A stretch of 64,000 bases of DNA from JADGHE01 sp035716025 (GTDB lineage Bacteria > Pseudomonadota > Alphaproteobacteria > Rhizobiales > Xanthobacteraceae), in the NCBI GenBank assembly GCA_035716025.1, contig DASTKH010000043.1, positions 1 through 64,000 of the forward strand, written 5' to 3'. Position numbers and translations under genes: made by a program. Below, piece after piece: positions 24,916-34,357 of the stretch; the first letter of the stretch is position 1, and each line of letters starts with the position of its first letter. The notes beneath the pieces were generated by a model. The model saw only the letters and a list, made by a program, of their open reading frames with translations. It was not told the origin of the DNA and made no database searches.

Positions 24916-27494
24916 CCCATGGCCTCCTTCACAAGCCGCTCCGCCGCTTCGGCGAGGAACGCATCGGCCGCTTCCCCGTAGACCGGCTCCCTGCCGATTT
25001 CCAGCAGCACCGGCACGGCGAGGGGCGAAACGCGGTCGAGCGATTTATGGATGATTCGCCCGCGAATGCGCGAGAGCATTTCGCCGAGCCGGCGGATGTC
25101 GAGAAGGCCCGAAGCGGCATCCGCCGCAGCCGCGCGCAGCAGCACATGGTCCGGCTGATGGCGGCGCAGGACGTCATAGACGAGATCCGTCGAGACCGTC
25201 ATTTGCCGGCGCGTCTTCTCCTGCCCCGGAAAGCGGCGCTCGATCAAGCCCGCGATGATGGCGCAAGTGCGGAACGTGCGCTTCATGAGAGCGGATTCCT
25301 GAAGCCAGGCATCGAGATCGTCGCCGAGCATGTCCTCATCGAACAAAGCGTCGAGCGAAAGCGCCCCTTGCGCGAGCGCCGCCGAAAGATCGCCGGCGCC
25401 CCAGACGGCCAACGCATATTCGTTGGCCACGAAACCGTGCGGCCGCAGGCCCGCCCGTTCGAGCCGCCGGGTCAGCAGCATGCCGAGGGTCTGATGGGCG
25501 AGCCGGCCTTCGAACGGATAGCAAATGAGGTAAGACCGCGCCGCGCGCGGAAAGGTTTCGACGAGCAGGTTGCCGGCGGGCGGGACGCGCGAGCGCAGGC
25601 GCTGAATTTCCAGCCATTCGCGCACCGGCTCGGGCAGCGCGGGCCAGCGGGCGGGATCCGCGAGAATGCCGCGCACCCGCTCCGCGAGATAAGTGGAGAG
25701 CGGAAACTTGCCGCCTTCATAGGAGGGAACCTTCGGCTCCGGGGCGCTGGTCCGCGACACATAGGCTTCATCCTCGACCAGCGCCTCGTAGCGCAGCACT
25801 TCCCCGGCGAACACGAACGTATCGCCAGGCATCAGCGTTTCGATGAAATATTCCTCGATCTGCCCGAGGAGACGCCCCCCGCGCGCGACCCGCCCGGCAG
25901 GTCCGTCGCGGGGCCCGCGCGAACGCACGAGGCGCACCTTCAGCATGTCGGCTTCGACAATCGTTCCGACATTGAGCCGGTAGCGCTGCGCGACGGCCGG
26001 ATTGGCCACGCGCCAGCGGCCATCCTTGTTCTGCCGAATCTTTGCGAAGCGGTCGTAGCTCTTGAGCGCGTAGCCGCCGGTTGCCACGAAATCCAGAACC
26101 GCATCGAAGTCCGCCCGAGATAGCCCGGCATAGGGCGCAGCCGTGCGGACTTCGGCGTAAAGCGCGTCGGCCTGGAACGGCGCGCCGCAGGCGCAGCCGA
26201 GAATGTGTTGCGCGAGCACGTCGAGCGCGCCGGCGCGCAGCGGCGGGGTGTCCTGCGCATCCTCGGCAACCGCCTCGATCGCGGCGCGGCATTCCAGAAC
26301 CTCGAACCGGTTGGCCGGAACGAGAACGCCGCGCGACGGCTCGTCGAGGCGATGATTGGCGCGGCCGATCCGCTGCAGGAGGCGCGACGAGCCCTTCGGC
26401 GCGCCGACGTTGACGACGAGATCGATGTCGCCCCAATCGACGCCGAGATCGAGCGAAGATGTGCATACGACGGCCCGCAGGCGGCCGGCCGCCATCGCGT
26501 CCTCCACCTTGCGGCGCTGCGCGACGTCGAGCGAGCCGTGATGCAGCGCGATCGCAAGCCCGTCCTCATTGATGCGCCAGAGTTCCTGGAACAGCATCTC
26601 GGCCTGGCTGCGCGTGTTCACGAAGACGAGTGCGGTCCGGCTCTGCCGGATGAGGTCGTAGATTTCCGGCAAAGCGTGCCGCGCCGAATGCCCTGCCCAG
26701 GGCAGGTGTTCGGCCGTTTCGAGCATCGTCACCTCGGGACGTGCGCCGCCCTCCGCCACCACGAGGTCGGCGGCCCGCCGGCCTCCCGTCGGCTGCGGAA
26801 CGAGAAAGCGGCACAGCTCTTCCGGTTCGGCAACGGTCGCCGACAGCCCGATGGCGGCAAGATGCGGCGCCAGCGCATAGAGCCGCGCCAGCCCGAGCGC
26901 GAGCAGATCCCCCCGCTTGGAAACGACGAGCGAATGCAGCTCGTCGAAAATCACGCGACGCAACGAGCCGAAGAGATGCGGCGCGTCCGCCGACGCAAGC
27001 AGGAGCGCGAGCTGTTCGGGCGTCGTGAGCAGAATGTCCGGCGGGTGGCGGCGCTGGCGCTGACGACGGGAAGCGGGCGTATCGCCCGTGCGCGTCTCGA
27101 GCCGCACCGGCAGCTCCATCTCGGCGACGGGCCGCTCCAGATTGCGGGCAATGTCGATCGTAAGCGCCTTGAGGGGGGAAATGTACAGCGTATGAAGCCC
27201 CCCGCCGTGCGGCACCGTCCCGCCTGATCCCGCAGCCGAGAGCCTTGTGGGAAGAGACCGCGCCCCGCGATGGCTCTCGGCCGCCTCTGCAATCTCTACC
27301 AGGGTCGGCAGAAAGCCGGCGAGCGTCTTGCCGGCGCCCGTGGGGGCGATGAGCAGGACCGAGCGGTTCGCCCGTGCCCGCGAAAGCAGTTCGAGCTGGT
27401 GCGCGCGCGGGCTCCAGCCACGCGCGGCGAACCAACTGCGAAAGCGTTCCGGCAGAGGCTCGGCTGCCGGGCCGGGCTCTTCGAGGACACTCAC
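24912..27494 (-). CDS. Ligase-associated DEXH-box helicase (Lhr-type)
   Basis: An 860-residue superfamily 2 DNA helicase of the Lhr-core type that co-occurs with ATP-dependent DNA ligases. Walker A is APTGAGKT (50-57), motif II is DELH (184-187), and the second RecA domain carries VVCTSSLDLGVDWGDIDLVV and QRIGRANHR (motif VI). The winged-helix/Lhr C-terminal region follows, ending near HQPDHVLL. At 860 residues it has the Lhr-core length and lacks the long C-terminal extension of full-length Lhr. The GTG start lies 87 bases from the divergent exonuclease start. It is coupled to pdeM downstream. Confidence 0.9.
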   Translation of the reverse strand: MSVLEEPGPAAEPLPERFRSWFAARGWSPRAHQLELLSRARANRSVLLIAPTGAGKTLAGFLPTLVEIAEAAESHRGARSLPTRLSAAGSGGTVPHGGGLHTLYISPLKALTIDIARNLERPVAEMELPVRLETRTGDTPASRRQRQRRHPPDILLTTPEQLALLLASADAPHLFGSLRRVIFDELHSLVVSKRGDLLALGLARLYALAPHLAAIGLSATVAEPEELCRFLVPQPTGGRRAADLVVAEGGARPEVTMLETAEHLPWAGHSARHALPEIYDLIRQSRTALVFVNTRSQAEMLFQELWRINEDGLAIALHHGSLDVAQRRKVEDAMAAGRLRAVVCTSSLDLGVDWGDIDLVVNVGAPKGSSRLLQRIGRANHRLDEPSRGVLVPANRFEVLECRAAIEAVAEDAQDTPPLRAGALDVLAQHILGCACGAPFQADALYAEVRTAAPYAGLSRADFDAVLDFVATGGYALKSYDRFAKIRQNKDGRWRVANPAVAQRYRLNVGTIVEADMLKVRLVRSRGPRDGPAGRVARGGRLLGQIEEYFIETLMPGDTFVFAGEVLRYEALVEDEAYVSRTSAPEPKVPSYEGGKFPLSTYLAERVRGILADPARWPALPEPVREWLEIQRLRSRVPPAGNLLVETFPRAARSYLICYPFEGRLAHQTLGMLLTRRLERAGLRPHGFVANEYALAVWGAGDLSAALAQGALSLDALFDEDMLGDDLDAWLQESALMKRTFRTCAIIAGLIERRFPGQEKTRRQMTVSTDLVYDVLRRHQPDHVLLRAAAADAASGLLDIRRLGEMLSRIRGRIIHKSLDRVSPLAVPVLLEIGREPVYGEAADAFLAEAAERLVKEAMG

Positions 27495-27581
27495 GCTCCT
27501 GAGCTAGCATCCGCGGCGTTCCGCCGCCACCAAGCCGGCTGGCCGCTCGAAGAGGGCACCGATCGTGCTTATCTCGGGGTC

Positions 27582-28613
27582 ATGCGGCCGGAAGACCTCC
27601 TGTGTCCGACCCCGCACGGCCTATGCTGCCGCCCGGGGGATTTCTACATCGACCCGCTGCGTCCGGTGGCGCGCGCCCTGATTACGCACGGCCACTCGGA
27701 CCACGCTCGCGCCGGCCATGACGCCGTTCTGGCGACCCAGGAAACGCTCGACATCATGCGTCTGCGCTGCGGAGCAGATTGCGCCGGCACGATGCAGGCG
27801 GTCCGCTACGGCGAAGCCGTTAGGATCAACGGTGTCGAAGTTTCCTTCCATCCCGCCGGGCACATTCTCGGCTCGGCGCAGATCGCCATCACGTGGAACG
27901 GCCTGCGGATCGTGGTCTCGGGCGACTACAAGATCGCGCGAGACCCGACTTGCCTTCCCTTTTCACCGATTCCCTGCGACGTGTTCGTCACAGAGGCGAC
28001 CTTCGGTCTGCCGGTCTTCCGGTTCGGCGAACCTACCCACGAAATCCGCAAGCTTCTGGACTCCGTCGCGCTCTTTCCCGAACGCGCGCATCTGATCGGC
28101 AGCTACCCGCTCGGGAAAGCGCAGCGCATGATCGCGCTCCTGCGCGCCGCCGGCTACGACCGGCCAATCTACCTGCATGGGGCGATGGAACGGCTCTGCG
28201 CCTATTATGCCGGTCGCGGGGTGAATCTCGGGGACCTCCGGCCGGCGCGAGAGGCGGACAAAGCGGCGCTTGCCGGCGCGATGGCGATCTGCCCACCCTC
28301 TGCCCTGCATGAAATGTGGACCCGGCGCTTCCCGGACCCCGTGAACGCCTTTGCCTCCGGCTGGATGCGCGTGCGCGCACGGGCACGCCAGCGGAGCGTG
28401 GAATTGCCGCTCGTCGTCTCCGACCATGCGGATTGGGACGGTCTCACCACGACCATTCGGGCGACCGGCGCAGCGGAGGTCTGGGTGACGCACGGCGAGG
28501 AGGACGCCCTGGTGCACTGGTGCGGCACGCAGGGTCTCAAGGCCCGCCCGCTGCGGCTCGTCGGCTACGGCGAGGAGGAAGAGAGCGAGCCTGCACCCGA
28601 GACTTCGGCATGA
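27582..28613 (+). CDS. Ligase-associated exonuclease (MBL fold)
   Basis: A 343-residue metallo-beta-lactamase-fold nuclease, related to SNM1/CPSF73-like enzymes and to proteins annotated as mRNA 3'-end processing factor. The metal motif HxHxDH is ITHGHSDHARAG (His36-His41), with further metal histidines in FHPAGHILGSAQI and VVSGDYKI. The C-terminal VSDHADWDGL completes the family pattern. The ATG at 27582 (MRPEDLLCPTPHG) is chosen because the upstream frame is antisense to the helicase. Its stop overlaps the ligase start by four bases (ATGA), so the two are translationally coupled. Confidence 0.9.
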   Translation: MRPEDLLCPTPHGLCCRPGDFYIDPLRPVARALITHGHSDHARAGHDAVLATQETLDIMRLRCGADCAGTMQAVRYGEAVRINGVEVSFHPAGHILGSAQIAITWNGLRIVVSGDYKIARDPTCLPFSPIPCDVFVTEATFGLPVFRFGEPTHEIRKLLDSVALFPERAHLIGSYPLGKAQRMIALLRAAGYDRPIYLHGAMERLCAYYAGRGVNLGDLRPAREADKAALAGAMAICPPSALHEMWTRRFPDPVNAFASGWMRVRARARQRSVELPLVVSDHADWDGLTTTIRATGAAEVWVTHGEEDALVHWCGTQGLKARPLRLVGYGEEEESEPAPETSA

Positions 28614-30259
28614 ATCGCTTCGCCGCCCTCCTCGATCGGCTCGCCTTCGAGCCGGCCCGCAACGCCAAACTGCGGCAGATGACGGACTATTTCCGCCAGA
28701 CGCCCGACCCCGAGCGCGGCTGGGCGCTGGCGGCCCTCACGGGCGCCCTCTCCTTCCGCCACGCCAAGCCGGGGATCATCCGGGCGCTCGCCGCCGAACG
28801 CATCGACCCGGTGCTGTTCGGGCTCTCCTGGGACTATGTCGGGGATCTTTCGGAGACGGTGGCCCTGCTGTGGCCAGGGCCGCGCGAACCGAGCGGCGAC
28901 CCGGTCGCCCGCTCGGGCCCCAGTCTGTCTCACGTCGTCCACACCCTCGCCACGCTCGGCAAGACGGAACTGCCGGCTCAACTCGCCGCTTGGCTCGACG
29001 CCCTCGACGAGACCGGCCGCTGGGCCCTCCTGAAACTGGTGACCGGCGCGCTGCGCATCGGCGTTTCGGCGCGGCTTGCGAAGAGCGCGGTGGCGGCGCT
29101 CGGCGGCAAGACGGCGGACGAGATCGAGCTGATCTGGCCCGCGCTCGCCCCGCCCTATGTCGAATTGTTCGCCTGGGCGGAAGATCGCGCGGAGCGGCCG
29201 CGCCACACCGACCCGGCCCCGTTCCGCCCCGTCATGCTCGCCCATGCGATCGAACCGTCGGAGCTCGCCGGTCTCGATCCCCTCGACTACATCGCCGAAT
29301 GGAAGTGGGACGGCATCCGCGTCCAGGCGGTCGCCGGCCGACGTGATGACGGCACGCTGCTGGTGCGGCTCTACTCGCGGACCGGCGAGGACATTTCCAA
29401 GAGCTTCCCCGACCTCGCGGAGGCGCTACGCGTGCCGGCCGTGATCGACGGCGAATTGCTGATCCTGCGCGAGAGACGCGTGCAGAGCTTCAACGTTCTG
29501 CAGCAACGGCTCAATCGCAAGAGCGTCACCCCCAAACTGCTGGCGGAGTTCCCCGCCCATCTGCGCGCCTACGACCTTCTCGGAGAAGGAAGCGAAGACC
29601 TGCGCGACCTGCCCTTCTACGAGCGCCGGCGGCGCCTCGAAGCCTTCGTCGCAAAGCTCGGCGACCCGCGGATCAGTCTCTCGCCGCGCGTCGCCTTTGC
29701 GACCTGGCACGACCTGACGGCGGCGCGCGCCGACCCGGCGGGCGCAGGCGCGGGCCCCGACGCCGAAGCCGTGGAAGGCATCATGCTCAAACGGCGCGAC
29801 GCGCTCTATCTTCCCGGTCGTCCGAAGGGCCTGTGGTGGAAGTGGAAACGCGACCCGCACGTCATCGATGCCGTCCTGATGTATGCGCAGCGCGGCAGCG
29901 GCAAGCGGTCCTCCTTCTATTCCGACTACACTTTCGGATTGTGGACGAAAGGCGAGAGCGGCGACGAACTGGTGCCGGTCGGAAAGGCCTATTTCGGATT
30001 TACTGACGAGGAGCTGCGGCAGATCGACCGGTTCGTGCGACGCAACACCGTCGACCGCTTCGGCCCGGTTCGCGAGGTCGCCCATGAGCCGGACCGCGGC
30101 CTGGTGCTCGAGGTCGCTTTCGAGGGCCTGCAACGGTCGAACCGCCACCGTTCCGGCGTCGCAATGCGCTTTCCGCGCATCAACCGCCTGCGCTGGGACA
30201 AACCGCCCGCCGAGGCCGATCGGCTGGAGACTTTGGAGAAGCTGCTGCCCCCGGAATGA
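28610..30259 (+). CDS. ATP-dependent DNA ligase
   Basis: A 549-residue ATP-dependent DNA ligase of the Lig type found with Lhr, Exo and PdeM, additional to the NAD-dependent LigA expected elsewhere. The N-terminal DNA-binding domain (about residues 1-190) is followed by the adenylation domain with motif I EWKWDGIR (nucleophile K232), SRTGEDISKSFPDL, VIDGELLI, and motif V VEGIMLKRRDALYLPGR then WWKWKRDP. A C-terminal OB fold follows (about 430-540). It lacks LigD polymerase and phosphoesterase domains. It overlaps the exonuclease gene by four bases. Confidence 0.93.
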   Translation: MNRFAALLDRLAFEPARNAKLRQMTDYFRQTPDPERGWALAALTGALSFRHAKPGIIRALAAERIDPVLFGLSWDYVGDLSETVALLWPGPREPSGDPVARSGPSLSHVVHTLATLGKTELPAQLAAWLDALDETGRWALLKLVTGALRIGVSARLAKSAVAALGGKTADEIELIWPALAPPYVELFAWAEDRAERPRHTDPAPFRPVMLAHAIEPSELAGLDPLDYIAEWKWDGIRVQAVAGRRDDGTLLVRLYSRTGEDISKSFPDLAEALRVPAVIDGELLILRERRVQSFNVLQQRLNRKSVTPKLLAEFPAHLRAYDLLGEGSEDLRDLPFYERRRRLEAFVAKLGDPRISLSPRVAFATWHDLTAARADPAGAGAGPDAEAVEGIMLKRRDALYLPGRPKGLWWKWKRDPHVIDAVLMYAQRGSGKRSSFYSDYTFGLWTKGESGDELVPVGKAYFGFTDEELRQIDRFVRRNTVDRFGPVREVAHEPDRGLVLEVAFEGLQRSNRHRSGVAMRFPRINRLRWDKPPAEADRLETLEKLLPPE

Positions 30260-30427
30260 CAAGCCCTGCCTCGGCAAACCCCGAATCGGCGCTATAACGC
30301 CGGAACCTGGAACAGGCGGCGGCCGCCGCCGGGCCCACCCGGGAGTCGTTCCCTGTTGCGGAAAGGCCTCGGTTCGGGATCGGCGCGGCGGTGCCAAGCC
30401 CGCGGCGATGACTGCTGGAGAACGTCC

Positions 30428-30706
30428 ATGTCCGACGGTTTTGTCTCGCGATTCCTCGGTGGTCCGCCACTGTGGGTGCTCGTCCGCCTTGCCCTGCTCT
30501 CCGTGCTCGTCGGCGTGGTGCTGGCGGCGCTCGGGCTCGATCCGTGGAACATCGTCCGCAGCATCGAGCGTCTCGCACATACGTTGTGGGACATGGGTTT
30601 CGACGCGATTTTCCTCCTGTGGCGATACTTCCTGCTCGGCGCGGTGCTGGTGTTTCCCATCTGGCTCGTCGTGCGACTGATCAAGGCGCCGTCGACGCGC
30701 CGCTGA
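30428..30706 (+). CDS. DUF6460 small membrane protein
   Basis: A 92-residue membrane protein with two hydrophobic segments (VRLALLSVLVGVVLAALG, about 18-36, and a second around 60-82). The motif LGLDPWNIVRSIERL between them and the end RLIKAPSTRR fit the DUF6460 family seen in Rhizobiales. Function is unknown. It starts at an ATG preceded by GGAGAACGTCC, about 170 bases after the ligase gene. Confidence 0.7.
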   Translation: MSDGFVSRFLGGPPLWVLVRLALLSVLVGVVLAALGLDPWNIVRSIERLAHTLWDMGFDAIFLLWRYFLLGAVLVFPIWLVVRLIKAPSTRR

Positions 30707-30824
30707 TGCGGCTTTCGGTTCCTCTCTTTCCGTCCTCCACCTTGGCTTCAGCGAAATTGAGCCTTCTCATTCGCGGAATGCGTTGGCGAAGGCGCCCACG
30801 TGCCTGCTATGGCTGGCCGCTCGA

Positions 30825-32180
30825 ATGACCACGGCCGATTCATCGCGTTTTCATGTCACGCACGCGCGCGTGCTCGCCATCGCGGTGCCGATGACGCTTG
30901 CGAACGCGACGACGCCGCTGCTCGGCCTGGTCGGCACCGGAGCGATCGGCCAGCTCGGACAAGCGCATCTGCTGGGCGCAGTGGCGATTTCCGCCGTCGT
31001 GTTCGACTGCATATTCTGGCTGTTCGGATTTCTTCGGATGGGCACCGTTGCGCTGACCGCGCAGGCGGTCGGTGCCGGGGATGAGGCGGAGCAGCGCGCC
31101 GTCCTCGCGCGCGCGCTCGTCCTGTCCGCCTTGATCGGCCTTGCGCTGGTGGCCTTGCAATGGCCGGTCGGTTGGGCCGCATACCGGCTGATGGGCGCAA
31201 GCGACGCGGTCACGGACGCCGCCGAGCTCTATTTCTCCGTTCGAATCTGGTCCGCTCCCTTCACGCTCGCCAACTACGTCGTTCTCGGCTGGCTGGTCGG
31301 CCAGGCCCGCACGGGTCTTGCGCTTGCGCTTCAGATCGCCATGAACGTCGTCAGCGTGGCGGCCGTTCTCGTGCTGGTCCTTTGGCTCGATTTCGGCGTG
31401 CGAGGCGTCGCGTTTTCGGCGGTGATCGCCGAGACCGCCGGACTGGGGGCCGGTCTTGCCGTCGCGAGACGGGTGGGCGGCTCCGCCTCGTTGCCATGGA
31501 CGACAGTGTTCGACCGGGCGAGGCTCGGCCGGATGCTCGCCGTCAATCGCGACATCATGATCCGCACGGCCGCGCTGATCGGAGCCTTTCTGTTCTTCAA
31601 CGCGCAGAGCGCACGTGCCGGCGACACGATCCTCGCCGCCAATGCCGTGCTCAACAATTTCGTGCTGGTGTCCGCTTTTTTCCTGGACGGCTTCGCGACC
31701 GCCTCCGAGCAATTGTGCGGCCGCGCCGTGGGAGCGCGCGATGGCACGGCCTTTCGTACCTCCGTCATGCTCTCGCTCGGTTGGGGCTTTGCGGTGGCCT
31801 GTGTGATCGCCGTGAGCTGTCTCGGTGCCGGCACCGGACTCATTGCCCTGATGACGACGAGCCCCGAAGTGCGGCGCGTGGCGGGAGAGTTCCTCATTTT
31901 CGCGGCCTTCGCCCCGCTCGCCGGGGTCGGCGCGTACATCTTCGACGGCGTCTATGTGGGCGCGACCTGGACGCGCGATATCCGCAACCTGATGCTGGCC
32001 GCCCTCGCCATTTACTTCGCAACATGGTGGCTGACGCGCGGGCTCGGCAATGCGGGCCTGTGGCTTGCGATCCTCGCCTTTCTCGCCGCGCGCGGCGTCT
32101 TGCAGGCGCTGCGTTACCCGGCGCTTACGCGGGCGAGCTTCGCAAGCCCCTCCCGTGTCACCCGCGTGGCTGCGGCCTGA
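30825..32180 (+). CDS. MATE-family efflux transporter
   Basis: A 451-residue polytopic membrane protein with about twelve helices, of the DinF branch of the MATE family, expected to export organic cations or other compounds using an ion gradient. The opening VLAIAVPMTLANATTPLLGL with VGTGAIGQLG and the second-half RTAALIGAFLFFNAQSA and FLDGFATASEQLCGRAVGA are typical of DinF-like members. The ATG at 30825 (MTTADSSRF) is preferred to an upstream in-frame one at 30783. Its end is convergent with the DUF3551 pair. Confidence 0.88.
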   Translation: MTTADSSRFHVTHARVLAIAVPMTLANATTPLLGLVGTGAIGQLGQAHLLGAVAISAVVFDCIFWLFGFLRMGTVALTAQAVGAGDEAEQRAVLARALVLSALIGLALVALQWPVGWAAYRLMGASDAVTDAAELYFSVRIWSAPFTLANYVVLGWLVGQARTGLALALQIAMNVVSVAAVLVLVLWLDFGVRGVAFSAVIAETAGLGAGLAVARRVGGSASLPWTTVFDRARLGRMLAVNRDIMIRTAALIGAFLFFNAQSARAGDTILAANAVLNNFVLVSAFFLDGFATASEQLCGRAVGARDGTAFRTSVMLSLGWGFAVACVIAVSCLGAGTGLIALMTTSPEVRRVAGEFLIFAAFAPLAGVGAYIFDGVYVGATWTRDIRNLMLAALAIYFATWWLTRGLGNAGLWLAILAFLAARGVLQALRYPALTRASFASPSRVTRVAAA

Positions 32181-32439
32181 CCCGCCGCGGCGGCGGCGCC
32201 TGCCGCGCCGCGGGCCCCGCTGAATAGGGATTGACGCTGCACCAGCCGCCCATGCCGCGCACCTCCTCGAGGCAACGCTCGAGCGTATCGAAGGCGCAAA
32301 GAGCGCTCGCGCCGCCTTGAAAGACGGGGATCATGGCGCACCAGGGATATTCCTTGCGCGCCTGCGCCTCCCCGCTGCCGGGCGCGCCGGCCGCGAGGGC
32401 TACCGCGGCAAACAGGGAGCAGAAGGCAAGCCGCCGCAT
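32158..32439 (-). CDS. DUF3551-family secreted protein (copy B)
   Basis: A 93-residue exported protein with a signal peptide (MRRLAFCSLFAAVALAAGAPGSGEA). The mature part holds the DUF3551 cysteine pattern: YPWCAMI, ALCAFDTLERCLEEV, GGWCSVNPY. Four cysteines suggest two disulfides in the periplasm. A Pro/Arg-rich tail follows. It starts four bases after the stop of a paralogue (32444-32710), so the two form one operon. Its 3' end overlaps the convergent MATE gene by 23 bases. Function is unknown. Confidence 0.75.
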   Translation of the reverse strand: MRRLAFCSLFAAVALAAGAPGSGEAQARKEYPWCAMIPVFQGGASALCAFDTLERCLEEVRGMGGWCSVNPYSAGPAARQAPPPRRVRPQPRG

Positions 32440-32443
32440 CGGT

Positions 32444-32710
32444 TCAGCGCCGCGGCGGACGCGCGTAAGGAACGTCCTGCGGGCGCGGGCTTGCGACATA
32501 ATACGGGTTCGGCCGGCAATGGCCGCCCACGCCGTGCATCGCCTCCAGGCATTGCTGGAGCGTGTAATAGCCGCAGTTCTCGAACGCATTGCGCCCGCCG
32601 GTATAGGCGCAGTAGGCGTAATCGGACTGCGCCCCCGCCGGCCCGGAACAGCCGGCCGCAGCGAGTGCCGCGAGCGCTACCACGGCGGTTGCCGCAATCG
32701 TTTTCAGCAT
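32444..32710 (-). CDS. DUF3551-family secreted protein (copy A)
   Basis: An 88-residue exported protein, first of a tandem pair. The N-terminal signal ends in LAALAAAGCSG, which is also an acceptable lipobox, so it may be a lipoprotein. The mature part repeats the DUF3551 pattern of its neighbour: YAYCAYTG, ENCGYYTLQQCLEAMHG, GGHCRPNPYYV. The shared TLxxCLE, GGxC and NPY spacing marks the two as paralogues, though identity outside these motifs is modest. Function is unknown. Confidence 0.75.
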   Translation of the reverse strand: MLKTIAATAVVALAALAAAGCSGPAGAQSDYAYCAYTGGRNAFENCGYYTLQQCLEAMHGVGGHCRPNPYYVASPRPQDVPYARPPRR

Positions 32711-32824
32711 TCACGTCCTCCATGGCCGGGCGCGCGAGAGCGTTGCGAGAAGACGAGCGGCACCGGCACCGACTCGGCGCGACGACAGAGTAGAACCATT
32801 CGGCCCGGCCGCAACCGATGGGCC

Positions 32825-34261
32825 TCAATAGCGATAATGGTCCGGCTTGTACGGCCCTTCCACCGGCAGGCCGACATATGCGGCCTGCTTCTCGGACATG
32901 CGGGTGAGCTTCGCGCCGATCTTGGCAAGGTGCAGGCGCGCGACCTTCTCGTCGAGCTGCTTCGGAAGGGTGTAGACCTTGTTCTGATATTGCCTGCTCT
33001 TCTCCTGCGCATCCTTCCAGAGCTCGATCTGGGCGAGCGTCTGGTTCGTAAACGATGCGGACATCACGAAGCTCGGGTGCCCCATGGCGTTGCCGAGATT
33101 CACGAGCCGGCCTTCCGACAGGAGGATGATGCGCTTTCCGTCGGGGAACTCGATCTCGTCAACCTGCGGCTTGACGTTGTGCCAGCGGAAATTGCGCAGC
33201 GCGGCGACCTGAATCTCGCTGTCGAAATGCCCGATATTGCAGACGATCGCACGGTGTTTCATTTGCCGCATATGGTCGAGCGTGATGACGTCGACATTGC
33301 CGGTCGCGGTCACGAAAATATCCGCGCGCGGGGCGGCGTCTTCCATCGTGGTGACCTCGTAGCCCTCCATCGCCGCCTGCAAGGCGCAGATCGGATCGAC
33401 TTCCGACACCAGCACGCGGCAGCCGGCCTGGCGCAGGGAGGCCGCCGAGCCTTTGCCGACATCGCCGAAGCCGCACACCATGGCCACCTTGCCGGCCATC
33501 ATCACGTCCGTGCCGCGGCGGATGCCGTCCACAAGCGATTCGCGGCAGCCGTAGAGATTGTCGAATTTCGACTTCGTGACGCTGTCGTTGACGTTGATGG
33601 CGGGGAAGAGCAGGCGGCCTTCCTTCTCCATCTGATAGAGGCGATGAACGCCCGTGGTCGTCTCCTCGGTGACGCCCCTGATCTCGCGGGCGAGTCGGGA
33701 GTACCAGCCGGGCTGCCGCTTGAGGCGCGCCTTGATGGCTGCGAAAAGCGCCTCTTCCTCTTCGTTCGTCGGATGATCGACGACCGAATGGTTCTGCTCC
33801 GCTTTGACGCCGAGATGCACCAGCAGAGTCGCGTCGCCGCCGTCGTCGAGGATCATGTTCGGCGTGCCGCCGTCCCCCCATTCGAAGATGCGGTGCGTGA
33901 ACTCCCAATATTCGGCAAGACTCTCGCCCTTGTACGCAAAAACCGGAACGCCGGCGGCGGCGATCGCGGCGGCGGCGTGATCCTGCGTCGAGTAGATGTT
34001 GCACGAGGCCCAGCGCACCTCGGCGCCGAGTGCCACAAGCGTCTCGATCAGCACCGCAGTCTGAATCGTCATGTGCAGAGATCCGGCGATCCGTGCGCCG
34101 CGCAGCGGCTGCGTCGGGCCGTATTCTTCGCGGGTTGCCATCAGACCCGGCATCTCCGTCTCGGCCATGGCGATTTCCTTGCGCCCCCAATCGGCGAGAC
34201 CGATGTCCCTGACGACGTAGTCGCCGGTCTGCGAAAGGTTGGCCTTGGCGGCTTGGCTCAT
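32825..34261 (-). CDS. ahcY: Adenosylhomocysteinase
   Basis: S-adenosylhomocysteine hydrolase (478 aa) splits SAH, the by-product of SAM-dependent methylation, into adenosine and homocysteine in the cytoplasm with bound NAD. The NAD-binding loop GFGDVGKGSAASLRQAG, the catalytic region NVNDSVTKSKFDNLYGCRES and the conserved C-terminus KPDHYRY are present. It lies 121 bases downstream of the HPr gene on the same strand, an order known from other Rhizobiales. A palindrome in that gap suggests separate control. Confidence 0.98.
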   Translation of the reverse strand: MSQAAKANLSQTGDYVVRDIGLADWGRKEIAMAETEMPGLMATREEYGPTQPLRGARIAGSLHMTIQTAVLIETLVALGAEVRWASCNIYSTQDHAAAAIAAAGVPVFAYKGESLAEYWEFTHRIFEWGDGGTPNMILDDGGDATLLVHLGVKAEQNHSVVDHPTNEEEEALFAAIKARLKRQPGWYSRLAREIRGVTEETTTGVHRLYQMEKEGRLLFPAINVNDSVTKSKFDNLYGCRESLVDGIRRGTDVMMAGKVAMVCGFGDVGKGSAASLRQAGCRVLVSEVDPICALQAAMEGYEVTTMEDAAPRADIFVTATGNVDVITLDHMRQMKHRAIVCNIGHFDSEIQVAALRNFRWHNVKPQVDEIEFPDGKRIILLSEGRLVNLGNAMGHPSFVMSASFTNQTLAQIELWKDAQEKSRQYQNKVYTLPKQLDEKVARLHLAKIGAKLTRMSEKQAAYVGLPVEGPYKPDHYRY

Positions 34262-34357
34262 GACGATCCCCGGAAGCGTGAATTCGTTCTGCGGCGCCCA
34301 TGATCGGGTCTGCGCGCCGCCGTCTTAACAGTCCTCCTGTCGGTCGGCAATAAGGAT

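Noticed and set aside
34262..34357. SAH or SAM riboswitch in the ahcY leader
   Set aside because: I looked for the conserved SAH riboswitch core and a SAM-II-like pseudoknot and could not find either; the palindrome is a better explanation for control.
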